Shown here one piece after another: positions 18,483 through 27,330 of a stretch of 45,113 nucleotides of DNA. The position numbers and the translations under genes were made by a program. Source of the stretch: Erysipelotrichaceae bacterium UBA2227. Its GTDB lineage: Bacteria > Bacillota_I > Bacilli_A > Erysipelotrichales > Erysipelotrichaceae. Under the pieces are notes generated by a model that saw only the letters and a list, made by a program, of their open reading frames with translations, had not been told where the DNA came from and did no database searches. The first letter of the stretch is position 1. The number at the start of each line of letters is the position of its first letter. The stretch covers positions 1-45,113 of the forward strand of contig DDYT01000065.1 of NCBI GenBank assembly GCA_002348095.1, in the 5' to 3' direction.

Positions 18483-18883
18483 CACTTGATGAAAGTCGTA
18501 ATGATCAGATAACTGATGGAACTGACAGCTGCTGAGAGGGACGTCCCCCAGATCAAATCAATGATCGTGATGGTAATCGGCCAATCTCTGATCGTAGCCA
18601 GGTTTGTCAGATCGTAGGTCGCATAGGTAAAGAATCCAAACAGTGCACCATAAACCAAAGCGTGCATCAGCGATTGCTTATCCAAAGCCGGTAACAGGAC
18701 AAATATCATCAGACCGATAATAAACAGAATATAGAAGATGATTGCGGCTGTCCAGTTGACTTGCGGAGCCATCAGGTAGCCCAAATATTTGGAATACAGA
18801 TTTTTCGCAACAACGCCCAACCAAAACAGATCGATTGCAAAAAACACGACCAAAACAACCAAAAACTGACTTATCAGTTTCAT
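18482..18883 (-). CDS. DUF2177 family membrane protein
   Basis: A 133-residue protein with four predicted membrane segments. It has the DUF2177 hallmark IDLFWLGVVAKNLYSKYLGYLM near the N terminus, then FGFFTYATYDLTNLATIRDWP and WGTSLSAAVSSISYLI. No function is established for the family. It starts 1 base after the DUF1295 stop, so the two are one transcript and probably translationally coupled. In some Proteobacteria DUF2177, DUF1295 and photolyase genes cluster together (from memory), which is echoed here. Confidence 0.88.
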   Translation of the reverse strand: MKLISQFLVVLVVFFAIDLFWLGVVAKNLYSKYLGYLMAPQVNWTAAIIFYILFIIGLMIFVLLPALDKQSLMHALVYGALFGFFTYATYDLTNLATIRDWPITITIIDLIWGTSLSAAVSSISYLIITTFIK

Positions 18884-18884
18884 G

Positions 18885-19649
18885 TTAACCCTCCTTCTTA
18901 TTGAACCACAAAATAAATATGCTTGTGCTTTTACGGTAACTTACAAAATCCGGATATTTTTCCATACGTTTCTCAAGCATCGGTACACCCGACACATAGC
19001 GGACCAACAGCGTGATCGTCAATGGACTGAAGAAGGTCCACCAAGGCGCACCATAGGCCACTGCCACCAAATAGATGCCCCACCAAAGAACGGCTTCACC
19101 AAAATAATTGGGATGACGGGAGTATTTCCATAATCCGGTACGTATGAGTGTTCCTTTGGATTTGGAATTATTGACATGCGCTTTTAACTGGGCATCCCCG
19201 ATGGCTTCAATTGAAAATCCGAGAAGGTAAACAAGAATACCCACGATGGCAAGCGGAGTCAGGATTAACCCTTCTTGCGTTTGTCCCATCAGATGTGCAA
19301 CGGAAATAATTCCCATCAGCAAGCCTTGAAACATAAATAACTGAAAGAAACTGCGCACCAGATAGGTGCTGCCCCATTCTTTGCGGAAATTGGCATAGCG
19401 AAAGTCTTCCGGTTTACCCAAATTACGCTTACCGATATGCCAGCTCAATCGTACTCCCCAAACCAATACCATAACTGTTAACACCCAACCGCTGGTAGAA
19501 CCGGTGAACATCTGTTGTATCAGTGCAAGCAATACAAACCCGGCCCCCCAACCGATATCGATGATTCCGGCATTTTTCATGATTTGAGCAACGATATACC
19601 AAGCTGTAAAATAGACAAATAATACGAATACAATCGTTGTTATGTTCAT
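18885..19649 (-). CDS. DUF1295 membrane protein (steroid 5-alpha-reductase-like)
   Basis: A 254-residue polytopic membrane protein of the DUF1295 family, related to steroid 5-alpha-reductase C-terminal domains and ICMT folds. The diagnostic block GLWKYSRHPNYFGEAVLWWGIYL lies near residues 170-195, and the end YVSGVPMLEKRMEKYPDFVSYR is typical. The family is thought to act on lipid or isoprenoid substrates with a reduced nucleotide or SAM; the reaction is unknown. Its ATG overlaps the stop of the upstream fatty acid kinase fusion as ATGA, a strong hint of shared physiology. Confidence 0.9.
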   Translation of the reverse strand: MNITTIVFVLFVYFTAWYIVAQIMKNAGIIDIGWGAGFVLLALIQQMFTGSTSGWVLTVMVLVWGVRLSWHIGKRNLGKPEDFRYANFRKEWGSTYLVRSFFQLFMFQGLLMGIISVAHLMGQTQEGLILTPLAIVGILVYLLGFSIEAIGDAQLKAHVNNSKSKGTLIRTGLWKYSRHPNYFGEAVLWWGIYLVAVAYGAPWWTFFSPLTITLLVRYVSGVPMLEKRMEKYPDFVSYRKSTSIFILWFNKKEG

Positions 19650-21424
19650 AAATTCCCCTTAATATAGCCAATCGCAAAGGCTCCCTTTCCGGCATTCAAT
19701 CCGACAATCGGTGAAATAGCTTCGATATACTCCGGTTTCTTCCCGATGATGGCTTCGACTTGTTGAGCAAACTGAGTTAAATCATTGGGATCATCAGCAT
19801 AAACCAATCCGTAGGCGCTGATACCTATTAAATCCATATCTTCTTTAACTTTCTTTAAAATGCTGCTTACTGCTTTCTTTTGTGATAGTGTCTTTTTATA
19901 AATTTCACCCTTGCCCTCGGCATCGATGGAAATCACAGGCTTGAGATCCAGTTTTGACAGGATGAATCCTTGGACCTTCGAAACACGGCCGCCACGCAAC
20001 ATATACTTTAAGTCTTTCACACTGACATAGATATGTGTGTTCGATATCGCTTCTTCGGTCTTCCTTACCAATTCATCAAATGAGAATCCTTGATTTCGCC
20101 ACTTCGCAATTTGTGCCACCAGTAAACCCTGAGCCACCGAATTTACTTTAGAATCGATCAATCGTACTTTCTTCCCATCCAAATTCATCCGACTTACAAC
20201 CCGCTTAATATTGTTATAGGTGCCGCTCATCTTTGAAGATACGAAAATCCCGATGATTTCATCCGAACTTTCCAACACCTGATTGAATATACGCTCAATC
20301 GCCTCCGTAGTTGCCTGTGCAGATGTCGGATTCATTCGATAGTCATCCAGATGACGATAGAATAATTCCGGAGTCATTGTAAGCTTATCGAGATAAACGG
20401 TGGAATCAACGATCAGATTGAGCGGAATGACGACAACATTTTCTTTTTCAATCAGTTCTTTGCTTACATCCGCAATCGAATCTGTCACAATCGTAATTTT
20501 GTTCTTCGGCTGAAATTTCAAGTTAGCCTGAAGCTGCATGTCATCGATTTTATGGGATAAAACCGTGCCATCTTTGACCAGTGCTTCCATAACCAGTGCC
20601 GGTGATTTGGCATGAAGATGTACCTGAACATGATCATCTTTGGCCGTTACGACCAATGAATCACCGAAAGGGGCTAATAACTGTTGGAAGTAACTCTTTT
20701 CTTTATCTGTTTCGATCAGAAACTGCGAACAATACTTATATTCTCCGACGTTGGTATCCGGATGAATTTCCGGAAACTCCTCTAACTGCGCTGCCTTGAA
20801 TTTCAATGACTCTACATTGCCGGTTTTGATGAACTGCAAAATGCCTTCGATAAAATAGTAAAATCCTTTAGCTCCGGCATCAACGACATCATTGTCTAAC
20901 AGTACTTTCAGTTTAAACTTGGTCTGATCGACGACTTTTCTTGCGCTTGTAAGTGATTTTTCAAATACATGTTCAAACTCACCGGATATATTTTCTTTCA
21001 GTTGATTCGACCATTCCTTCATCACGGTCAGAATCGTTCCTTCTTTCGGCGTTGCTACTGCTTCATATGCATATTTCACAGCATTTTGAGTCGCTAAAAC
21101 AAAATCCTCCTGTGTGAGTGTTTCTTTATCCCCGATTTCTAAGGCAAGCCCGTTAAGATACTGGGCGAATATCATCCCAGAGTTTCCGTACGCACTTTCC
21201 AAAGCCACTTTCGCTATGGAGTTCATGGTAAGTTTTGCACTCAGGTCTTTTTTTGCATTGGCCAATATGTTTTTCATAGTCAATGCCAAGTTGGTGCCGG
21301 TATCACCATCAGCTACCGGAAACACATTGATCCGATTGAGATTGTGCTCGTTAACGATTAAATTCTGAGCCCCCGAAACAACGAAGTCATAAAGTCTGTG
21401 TCCGTCAATTACATATTTTGTCAT
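19646..21424 (-). CDS. Fatty acid kinase fusion: DhaL (FakA-type) kinase domain with DegV (FakB-type) lipid-binding domain
   Basis: A 592-residue two-part protein. Residues 1 to about 200 are a DhaL kinase domain with NVFPVADGDTGTN at 33-45 supplying the Asp cluster for Mg-ATP. Residues about 220-300 resemble the FakA middle region (HVQVHLHAKSPALVMEAL). Residues about 309-592 are a full-length DegV/FakB fatty-acid-binding domain starting ITIVTDSIADVSKELIEK and carrying the TSA motif near 367. In Staphylococcus FakA and FakB are separate and phosphorylate exogenous fatty acids bound by FakB. Here both would be one chain. A promoter precedes it and DUF1295-DUF2177 follow. Confidence 0.9.
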   Translation of the reverse strand: MTKYVIDGHRLYDFVVSGAQNLIVNEHNLNRINVFPVADGDTGTNLALTMKNILANAKKDLSAKLTMNSIAKVALESAYGNSGMIFAQYLNGLALEIGDKETLTQEDFVLATQNAVKYAYEAVATPKEGTILTVMKEWSNQLKENISGEFEHVFEKSLTSARKVVDQTKFKLKVLLDNDVVDAGAKGFYYFIEGILQFIKTGNVESLKFKAAQLEEFPEIHPDTNVGEYKYCSQFLIETDKEKSYFQQLLAPFGDSLVVTAKDDHVQVHLHAKSPALVMEALVKDGTVLSHKIDDMQLQANLKFQPKNKITIVTDSIADVSKELIEKENVVVIPLNLIVDSTVYLDKLTMTPELFYRHLDDYRMNPTSAQATTEAIERIFNQVLESSDEIIGIFVSSKMSGTYNNIKRVVSRMNLDGKKVRLIDSKVNSVAQGLLVAQIAKWRNQGFSFDELVRKTEEAISNTHIYVSVKDLKYMLRGGRVSKVQGFILSKLDLKPVISIDAEGKGEIYKKTLSQKKAVSSILKKVKEDMDLIGISAYGLVYADDPNDLTQFAQQVEAIIGKKPEYIEAISPIVGLNAGKGAFAIGYIKGNL

Positions 21425-21447
21425 AGTGTTGTACCCTCTTTGAAACC

Positions 21448-21476
21448 ATTCTAAATATACCGAAGATACTCGTCAA
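21448..21476 (-). promoter_or_regulatory. Promoter for fatty acid kinase-DUF1295-DUF2177 operon
   Basis: On the minus strand TTGACG (21471-21476) and TAGAAT (21448-21453) are separated by 17 bases, 23 bases before the start codon; GAGGG lies 9 bases before that start. Confidence 0.7.
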
Positions 21477-21520
21477 TGCAAATGATTATAATTCTCAATA
21501 ATTAAGACATACCAATTTCT

Positions 21521-21778
21521 TTAAAATTCCATCGTCCGAACAACGATCGAGCCAAGTTCTTTCAGTTTACCGACAAATTCATTGATTTCACTTTCAGCGT
21601 CCGAAATGAACTCAATCAGAATCAATCCGGCATCCGAACAGAATGACCGATCATCTGAAGCATTGTGTAAACCTAAGCGCGTTTTTATAAAACATCCGTA
21701 TTCACTTAACAACTTCTGAACTTCGACGGCATCCTGATTTCGATGCAACACCTGAATCCCTAAGATAATCTTCGGCAT
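21521..21778 (-). CDS. TM1266-like small ACT-fold protein (iron-only hydrogenase system regulator family)
   Basis: An 85-residue protein with the layout of TM1266-type proteins: a beta-alpha-beta start (ILGIQVLHRNQDAVEVQKLLSEYG), a middle RLGLHNASDDRSF, and DAESEINEFVGKLKELGSIVVRTM at the end. This resembles NikR/ACT-like ligand-binding domains. The family is usually named for genes next to FeFe-hydrogenase maturation genes, none of which is in this window. It follows the GH2 gene by 12 bases and has its own GGAGG 7 bases before ATG. A ligand-sensing role is inference. Confidence 0.65.
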   Translation of the reverse strand: MPKIILGIQVLHRNQDAVEVQKLLSEYGCFIKTRLGLHNASDDRSFCSDAGLILIEFISDAESEINEFVGKLKELGSIVVRTMEF

Positions 21779-21790
21779 GTCATTACCTCC

Positions 21791-24163
21791 TTACCTCTTG
21801 ATTACCGGTATGATTTTTTGTACACTATCAAATCCCGGACACTCGATATCTGCGAGTGCTTCTCCGGCTTTTCCATTGGAACGAATGTAGAACACGGCAC
21901 TTCCTCCGGAAAAGCTGATCAGAGACGGTCCAATCAGTTTCGCCTGACCGCTCAGTTTTACGGATATTGCACCTTGAAAATACACCAGTTTCTGATGGTT
22001 TTGGTCTGTTACTTTGCATGTCACACTGATTACGTCATAAGTGTCTGTCTCGACCAACTCTTCTTTGTCAAATGCAATGTTCAGGTTCTTCTGTGATACG
22101 GCACTTCGCTTGCATTCAATGATCTTATCCCCTTGTTTACCAACAAAGGTATACACAACACTTTCACTGCCCCAGTTTCCAACATACTTTGTATACATAG
22201 CCGCACCTTTTTCAAAGGTCAGTGCGTTGACCGTCATCAGCTTAGCCATAAGCAGTTTCTTGCTTATGGGCATATCCATCCCATATCGGTTGTAACTGAC
22301 CAATACATCCTTGATTTGATCAGCGATCTTTTCAGAATAATTTTCGTTCTTACGGATTTGATCACCGATAAAATCCGTTATAATCAACGGTCGGTTGAAA
22401 CCATGACTTTTTGTAACCGTATACTCTCCAAGTAAAACATTGTTCTTGTATAAAGCTACCGATTCGCAGTTGGTAAATACCACGACCTGACGCATATTTG
22501 AAGAAGGATAATCACCCATGCTCATTGCGGAATCCACATCAAGATAAATTTCCTTCTGCTGAGCCATGTAGGTTTTTGCGGCGGTCTTGGGTTGTCTGAA
22601 CATATCCAATACCCCATGATGACAAATCTTGTCGCCACTTCCAAAGTCCTTGTGGGTCTGATAATCATTCATGCACCAGCCGATGACCGCATTGACACGC
22701 GGATAACTAAGGGCATCAGATATAACTTTAGCATGGCGTAATGCCTGCGAAGTTCTGAGTTGCTGACTGTCAAAACTCTTCACCGGATACATATGTCCAT
22801 TATGCTCGGAAATGATGTAGGGCACTTCAATATTTTCACAGATCTTATCAGGATTCTCACATCCTGCATTATCACCTGTATGCGAAAAATCATTGTAGGC
22901 ATACACATCTTCCAACAATTCACTTCCCTTGAAATTGCGAACACCGCTGGTCGGCCTTGTCGGATCAAGCTGTCTTGCCAGTTGATTGGTTTTTATATAG
23001 AAATCATGGCTGTCCGCCGATTCATTGATCCGCACACCCCATAGTACGATGCTGGGGTGATTGCGATACTGCACGATCATCTCTTCCACCATGTCACAGG
23101 CAAGTTTTTGCCATTGACCATCACCGATATGCTGCCAGCCGGGAAGCTCGGTAAATACAAGCAATCCCAACTCATCACAAGCCCTGATAAAATGCTTGGA
23201 CTGGGGGTAGTGAGATGTACGTACGATGTTGACATGCAGCTCATTCTTTAGGATTTCGGCATCTTTCCGTTGTAAGCTCTTTACAGCCGCATATCCCATA
23301 TACGGATAACTTTGGTGGCGGTTTAGTCCTATCAATGTCCGCTTGTTTCCATTGAGAAAGAAACCTTCTTTGGTGAAGCTGAACGTTCGAAATCCAAAGG
23401 TATCACTTATTCGATCGGCTTCGACTTCGTTTTTAATCAAGGCCAGCTCAAGTTCGTAGAGTTGCGGATCATCAATGTCCCACAAATATGGATTCTTGAC
23501 ATCAAACTCGATGATATTGACGGAATCGATGATATTCCGTTCAAACTGCTCGACAATATTACTTTCATATTTTAAGCAAACCTGCACACGGAAATCCTGC
23601 GGATTCGTACAGACAATATTGACGGATACAGAGACTTGAAAAATATTGTTTTCCTTCTTCACTGTTTTGATAAACAAATTGTCCATATAGTTCTTTCCGG
23701 TCAGTATCATCGTCACTTCGCGATAAATACCGTGATAGCCCAGATAGTCCACCACATTCCCAAACGGCGGGATCAACGGATTCTCACTGCCATCCGAAAC
23801 CACAACGATCCAATTGGTCGAATCCCACAAAATCGCATCGGTCGCATCCGCTTCAAAGGCGGTGTAGCCACCAAAGTGCTCACATATCAGTTGTTGATTT
23901 ACATAAATTTTCGCATGATGAGCGACGGCTCCAAAGTGAAAAATGACCCTGCGATTGCGCAAGGTTGAATCAAGCACAAATGCTTTTCTATAACACATCG
24001 GCCCAAACCCCAGAGTTTCATCAACATAGGTCAAATGATCAAGCGGATACTGGTGGGGAATATGTACCAGCTCGAATCCGCTGTGATGCTCAATCAATAA
24101 ATCCCTCGAGTCAAACGAAGGTTTAAACTGCCAATCAAAATTGAATGGTCGTATTTGTCTCAT
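21791..24163 (-). CDS. Glycoside hydrolase family 2 (beta-galactosidase/beta-glucuronidase type)
   Basis: A 790-residue cytoplasmic glycosidase without a signal peptide. The order is: N-terminal sugar-binding jelly roll (FHFGAVAHHAKIYVN, GGYTAFEADATD), the GH2 immunoglobulin-like domain, then the TIM barrel with RTSHYPQSKHF, the predicted acid/base Glu in WGVRINESADSH, and the predicted nucleophile Glu in PYIISEHNGHMYP. A C-terminal DUF4982-like or Ig-like region follows. Exact substrate cannot be told. The start is ATG at 24163, about 10 bases after AGAGAG; a GTG three codons upstream abuts that site. The TM1266-like gene follows. Confidence 0.87.
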   Translation of the reverse strand: MRQIRPFNFDWQFKPSFDSRDLLIEHHSGFELVHIPHQYPLDHLTYVDETLGFGPMCYRKAFVLDSTLRNRRVIFHFGAVAHHAKIYVNQQLICEHFGGYTAFEADATDAILWDSTNWIVVVSDGSENPLIPPFGNVVDYLGYHGIYREVTMILTGKNYMDNLFIKTVKKENNIFQVSVSVNIVCTNPQDFRVQVCLKYESNIVEQFERNIIDSVNIIEFDVKNPYLWDIDDPQLYELELALIKNEVEADRISDTFGFRTFSFTKEGFFLNGNKRTLIGLNRHQSYPYMGYAAVKSLQRKDAEILKNELHVNIVRTSHYPQSKHFIRACDELGLLVFTELPGWQHIGDGQWQKLACDMVEEMIVQYRNHPSIVLWGVRINESADSHDFYIKTNQLARQLDPTRPTSGVRNFKGSELLEDVYAYNDFSHTGDNAGCENPDKICENIEVPYIISEHNGHMYPVKSFDSQQLRTSQALRHAKVISDALSYPRVNAVIGWCMNDYQTHKDFGSGDKICHHGVLDMFRQPKTAAKTYMAQQKEIYLDVDSAMSMGDYPSSNMRQVVVFTNCESVALYKNNVLLGEYTVTKSHGFNRPLIITDFIGDQIRKNENYSEKIADQIKDVLVSYNRYGMDMPISKKLLMAKLMTVNALTFEKGAAMYTKYVGNWGSESVVYTFVGKQGDKIIECKRSAVSQKNLNIAFDKEELVETDTYDVISVTCKVTDQNHQKLVYFQGAISVKLSGQAKLIGPSLISFSGGSAVFYIRSNGKAGEALADIECPGFDSVQKIIPVIKR

Positions 24164-24261
24164 AGATGTCACGCTCTCTTTATATCATTTTATCATATTC
24201 AAGAGAAATGAGGAGAGTTACTCCGCAGGACATTAGGAAACAAAATACAATCAGATAATAC

Positions 24262-24284
24262 AAAAAAAGCGGTTTCCCGCTTAA
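24262..24284 (-). terminator. Terminator after M23 hydrolase gene
   Basis: On the minus strand a stem AAGCGG / CCGCTT with GAAA loop is followed by a seven-T run, directly after the stop codon. It closes the ftsE-ftsX-M23 transcription unit. Confidence 0.9.
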
Positions 24285-25694
24285 TTAATAACTTTGACCG
24301 AAAACGACATTAAACACGTTGAGAGGATTCAGACGGCATGGCGGCTGATTGCCATTGACTTCGCAACGGCGGCTCCATCCGGTATCTCCCCATCCAGCCC
24401 CGAAGGATAAGTCGCCCTTCCAATTACTGGCATAGTGATTTAGGGTGTTGGTTCCGACATAAACGACTTCGATATGCAAGTGTGGTCCGGTTGAGTTTCC
24501 GGAAGAACCTACCCGCCCAATTTGATCCCCTTGATTCACAATGGTTCCGATCGGTCGCACTGTATCTTTTTCCAAATGGAAGTATATGATCCAATATGTC
24601 TTATTGTTGACGGATGTCAGCAAGAAAGTCTGATTACCACCGCTTCTCGATCCCGGACTGCCGCAGGTACTGCCCAGAAATCCATACGTCGGACAGCCGT
24701 TTGCACTATACAAAATGATTCCGTTTCCGACTGCACGCAGCGGTGTACCTACCGGAGCAGCAAAATCGACGCCCATATGTCTGCCTCCGCCAAAGGAAGC
24801 CGGATAATACCAAGCTCCGGCAGAAATCCGATAGCCGGAAGCTACCGGTCGCATAAATCCGGTAGATGTTACGACCGCATTCAATGCCGCAGATACTTTC
24901 TTGAGTTTTTCCTGTACCTCGTTTAAGTCAGAGATAAGCTCTGCCTGCAAAGCCATCAACTGAGCTTCTTGCTGTTTAAACTCAATAATGATTTTCTCAA
25001 CTTCGATTTTTAGTTGTGCCATGGTATCTTGATTCATCTCGAGATTCACGCGGTTTTCAACCAAAACCGTCTTCTGACGTTCCAACTCTTCTTTATCCGT
25101 CTTGATCCGCTCGATTTCGATCTGAAGCTCTTTGATTTGCTCCTTATCGTACGTCGTTGTATCGTAGATTCCCTCGATCCGACGAATCAAGTCAGAGAAA
25201 CTGGTCGCATTCATGATGAATTCGATATATCCGTTGACAGACAAGAATCCTTGCATGACCACTAACCGGTCACGAATTCCCCGATCGATAGTTTCAGCAT
25301 TATCTTCACGAACAACGATCTGATATTCCAATGAGTTGATATTGTATTCGAGGAAATAGATCGAATCAGTAAGAACGCGGATTTGGCGTTCCAGTTCCAC
25401 GATCGTCGCCTCATACTCATTGACTTTCTGAGCGTAGGTTACGATATCACTTTTCAAATTCTTCAAATCGGCCTGTAACTTTGTCAGGTTTGCTTTGGCA
25501 TCCTTCGCCTTTTGATTGATGTATGCCTGAAACTGCTGACAAACCGTATAATTCTCCTTAGAAATCGTACCAAAACAGAGTTTCTCGTAATACTCCTCGT
25601 TTTTACTGAAATCAATGGCTGATGTGGTGATCATTGTTGAAAATATCAACAATGATAACGGAATGATTAAGACTGTTTTAATGAATTTTCTCAT
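24285..25694 (-). CDS. Secreted coiled-coil M23 peptidoglycan hydrolase (EnvC-like partner of FtsEX)
   Basis: A 469-residue protein with an N-terminal hydrophobic signal or anchor segment (residues 8-26), a long coiled coil (about 60-270) rich in Lys, Glu and Leu heptads, and a C-terminal LytM/M23 domain. The zinc ligands are visible in HMGVDFAAPVGTPL, YFHLEKD and GPHLHIEVVY. Coupling to FtsX is strongly suggested: the ATG overlaps the ftsX stop as ATGA, and FtsEX activates coiled-coil hydrolases (EnvC, CwlO, PcsB) in other bacteria. The apparent GTG start three codons upstream is part of the GAGGTGG ribosome binding site. Six cysteines occur in three close pairs, including C40 and C52. Confidence 0.93.
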   Translation of the reverse strand: MRKFIKTVLIIPLSLLIFSTMITTSAIDFSKNEEYYEKLCFGTISKENYTVCQQFQAYINQKAKDAKANLTKLQADLKNLKSDIVTYAQKVNEYEATIVELERQIRVLTDSIYFLEYNINSLEYQIVVREDNAETIDRGIRDRLVVMQGFLSVNGYIEFIMNATSFSDLIRRIEGIYDTTTYDKEQIKELQIEIERIKTDKEELERQKTVLVENRVNLEMNQDTMAQLKIEVEKIIIEFKQQEAQLMALQAELISDLNEVQEKLKKVSAALNAVVTSTGFMRPVASGYRISAGAWYYPASFGGGRHMGVDFAAPVGTPLRAVGNGIILYSANGCPTYGFLGSTCGSPGSRSGGNQTFLLTSVNNKTYWIIYFHLEKDTVRPIGTIVNQGDQIGRVGSSGNSTGPHLHIEVVYVGTNTLNHYASNWKGDLSFGAGWGDTGWSRRCEVNGNQPPCRLNPLNVFNVVFGQSY

Positions 25695-26587
25695 CGTTGC
25701 CACCTCAAGTATCGTGTTACCGATACAAAGCTTCCAATCAGACCTACGATGACCGCAATCCCGGCCAGAACACCGGCGGTATAATAAACCAGCGGATAGG
25801 GTGATTGGAGCACAAACATTTGAGCCAAAAATACACCGCCTAATGCTTCATACAAATAAATATATCCTAAAGTTGCTACCAGTATCGGTAATACCGACCC
25901 AAAAATTCCAATGAGCACACCTTCGATGACAAAAGGCATACGGATAAATCCGTTCTTCGCACCGACTGTCCGCATGATTGCGATTTCTTTTTGTCTGGCT
26001 TGAATAGAAATTTTGATGGTGTTAGAAATCAAGAATATAGCGACAACACTCAAACCGGCAACCAATATATATCCGACCGTTCGAATATACTCAAGCATTC
26101 TCATCAGCTGAACCGTCCCTGTGCCACCATATGAAACCTTTTCAACTCCAATAATGTACCCGATGGATCGCGCAATCTCCGCAATATCGGAACCTTCGAC
26201 CGTCCTGACCAGATATGCAGCACGAAGCGGATTTCCCGGACCCCGATAGGATTCAAAAATCTTTCCGTCTTCCCCATAAGTGGCAATCAGTTTATCCAAT
26301 TCATCATCTTTCGAAGAGTACTCTACATCGAGCACCCCTGAGATATCTGTGATTTGCTTATGAATGATGCCTAAAGGTTCTTCACTATTGAAATTGTCGT
26401 AGATTTTCACGTGGATTTGCACGCTTTCTTCTACCGAGTACGTAATTTGTTCAATGTTTATACTTAAAATAATAAATACACCGACAAACAGCAGCGCATA
26501 AGCAACGGCGGAAGCACTGGAAACCGTCATCGAACCATGACGGAACAATCCTAAGAAAGCTTCTCTAAAGTGACGTATCAGGTTCAT
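25691..26587 (-). CDS. ftsX: Cell division ABC transporter permease FtsX
   Basis: A 298-residue membrane protein with FtsX layout: cytoplasmic N terminus (RHFREAFLGLFRHGSMT), TM1, a large extracellular loop (about residues 45-165), then three membrane segments with IKISIQARQKEIAIMRTVGAKNGFIRMPF between TM2 and TM3. It transmits FtsE ATPase activity across the membrane to peptidoglycan hydrolases. It starts inside the ftsE 3' end (23-base overlap) with GGAGG about 11 bases upstream, and its stop overlaps the M23 gene start. Confidence 0.95.
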   Translation of the reverse strand: MNLIRHFREAFLGLFRHGSMTVSSASAVAYALLFVGVFIILSINIEQITYSVEESVQIHVKIYDNFNSEEPLGIIHKQITDISGVLDVEYSSKDDELDKLIATYGEDGKIFESYRGPGNPLRAAYLVRTVEGSDIAEIARSIGYIIGVEKVSYGGTGTVQLMRMLEYIRTVGYILVAGLSVVAIFLISNTIKISIQARQKEIAIMRTVGAKNGFIRMPFVIEGVLIGIFGSVLPILVATLGYIYLYEALGGVFLAQMFVLQSPYPLVYYTAGVLAGIAVIVGLIGSFVSVTRYLRWQR

Positions 26588-27269
26588 TTTTGATGTAACC
26601 TCCTTCCGCCAAGTCTGCTACAATATGTCCGTCGTGTAATAACACGGTTCGCTTTTTAAACTGATTGACCAAGGTGATGTCATGCGTGACCATCAGGATC
26701 GTTGATTTTTCTTCCCGATTGATTTTTTCAAGCAACAGCATGATTTCCTCGGACATACCCGGATCAAGGTTTCCGGTCGGCTCATCACAAATCAACAGCT
26801 TCGGCTGATTGGCGATAGCCCTGGCAATGGCCGTCCGTTGTAACTGCCCGCCGGACAATTCCGCCGGATAGCTTTTCATTTTATCGGATAAACCCACCAG
26901 ATGAAGGACCTCACGTACACGCTGACGTGCTTTTACTTTGGGCGTTCCGATGGCCTCAAGAGCAAAGTATACATTTTCAAAGACGGTTTTCCTTTCAAGA
27001 AGCTTGTAGTCCTGAAAAACAACGCCAATATTACGACGATACATCGGAACCTTTGAATGGCGCAGCTTTCCAATGTTAATTCCGACAACTTCGACCAAAC
27101 CGCTGGTCGGAATTTCTTCTCCGTCAAGCAGTTTGATGAGGGTTGATTTCCCCGAACCCGTAGGTCCGATAATGTACAAAAACTCCCCCTGTTCAACCGT
27201 CAGATTGATATTATAAAGAGCATTTACTCCATTTTTATAAGTTTTGCTTACATTACGCATTAAAAGCAT
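26565..27269 (-). CDS. ftsE: Cell division ATP-binding protein FtsE
   Basis: A 234-residue ABC ATPase with Walker A GPTGSGKST, signature LSGGQLQRTAIARA, Walker B LLICDEPTGNLDP and the switch His in MVTHD. The frame is open 13 codons further upstream, but ATG at 27269 is chosen because the protein then starts MLLMRNVSKTYKNG, aligning with the usual FtsE N terminus, and a GGATGTG site precedes it. Beyond the start lies an array of TGTCA half-sites (27331-27384) that may regulate this unit. Confidence 0.95.
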   Translation of the reverse strand: MLLMRNVSKTYKNGVNALYNINLTVEQGEFLYIIGPTGSGKSTLIKLLDGEEIPTSGLVEVVGINIGKLRHSKVPMYRRNIGVVFQDYKLLERKTVFENVYFALEAIGTPKVKARQRVREVLHLVGLSDKMKSYPAELSGGQLQRTAIARAIANQPKLLICDEPTGNLDPGMSEEIMLLLEKINREEKSTILMVTHDITLVNQFKKRTVLLHDGHIVADLAEGGYIKNEPDTSL

Positions 27270-27330
27270 GAAATCACATCCGTTCTTTGACATTTTATCA
27301 CAAAACAAGTGAATTGTTGATGAAAGTTAT

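Noticed and set aside
18402..18485. Longer N terminus for the ICMT-like protein
   Set aside because: The extension overlaps the upstream gene's terminator and stop, while a good ribosome binding site precedes ATG at 18401.
24164..24261. GGAG-N5-CTCC repeat upstream of the GH2 gene as an operator
   Set aside because: The arms are only 4 bases and no matching copy or known motif was found; likely chance.
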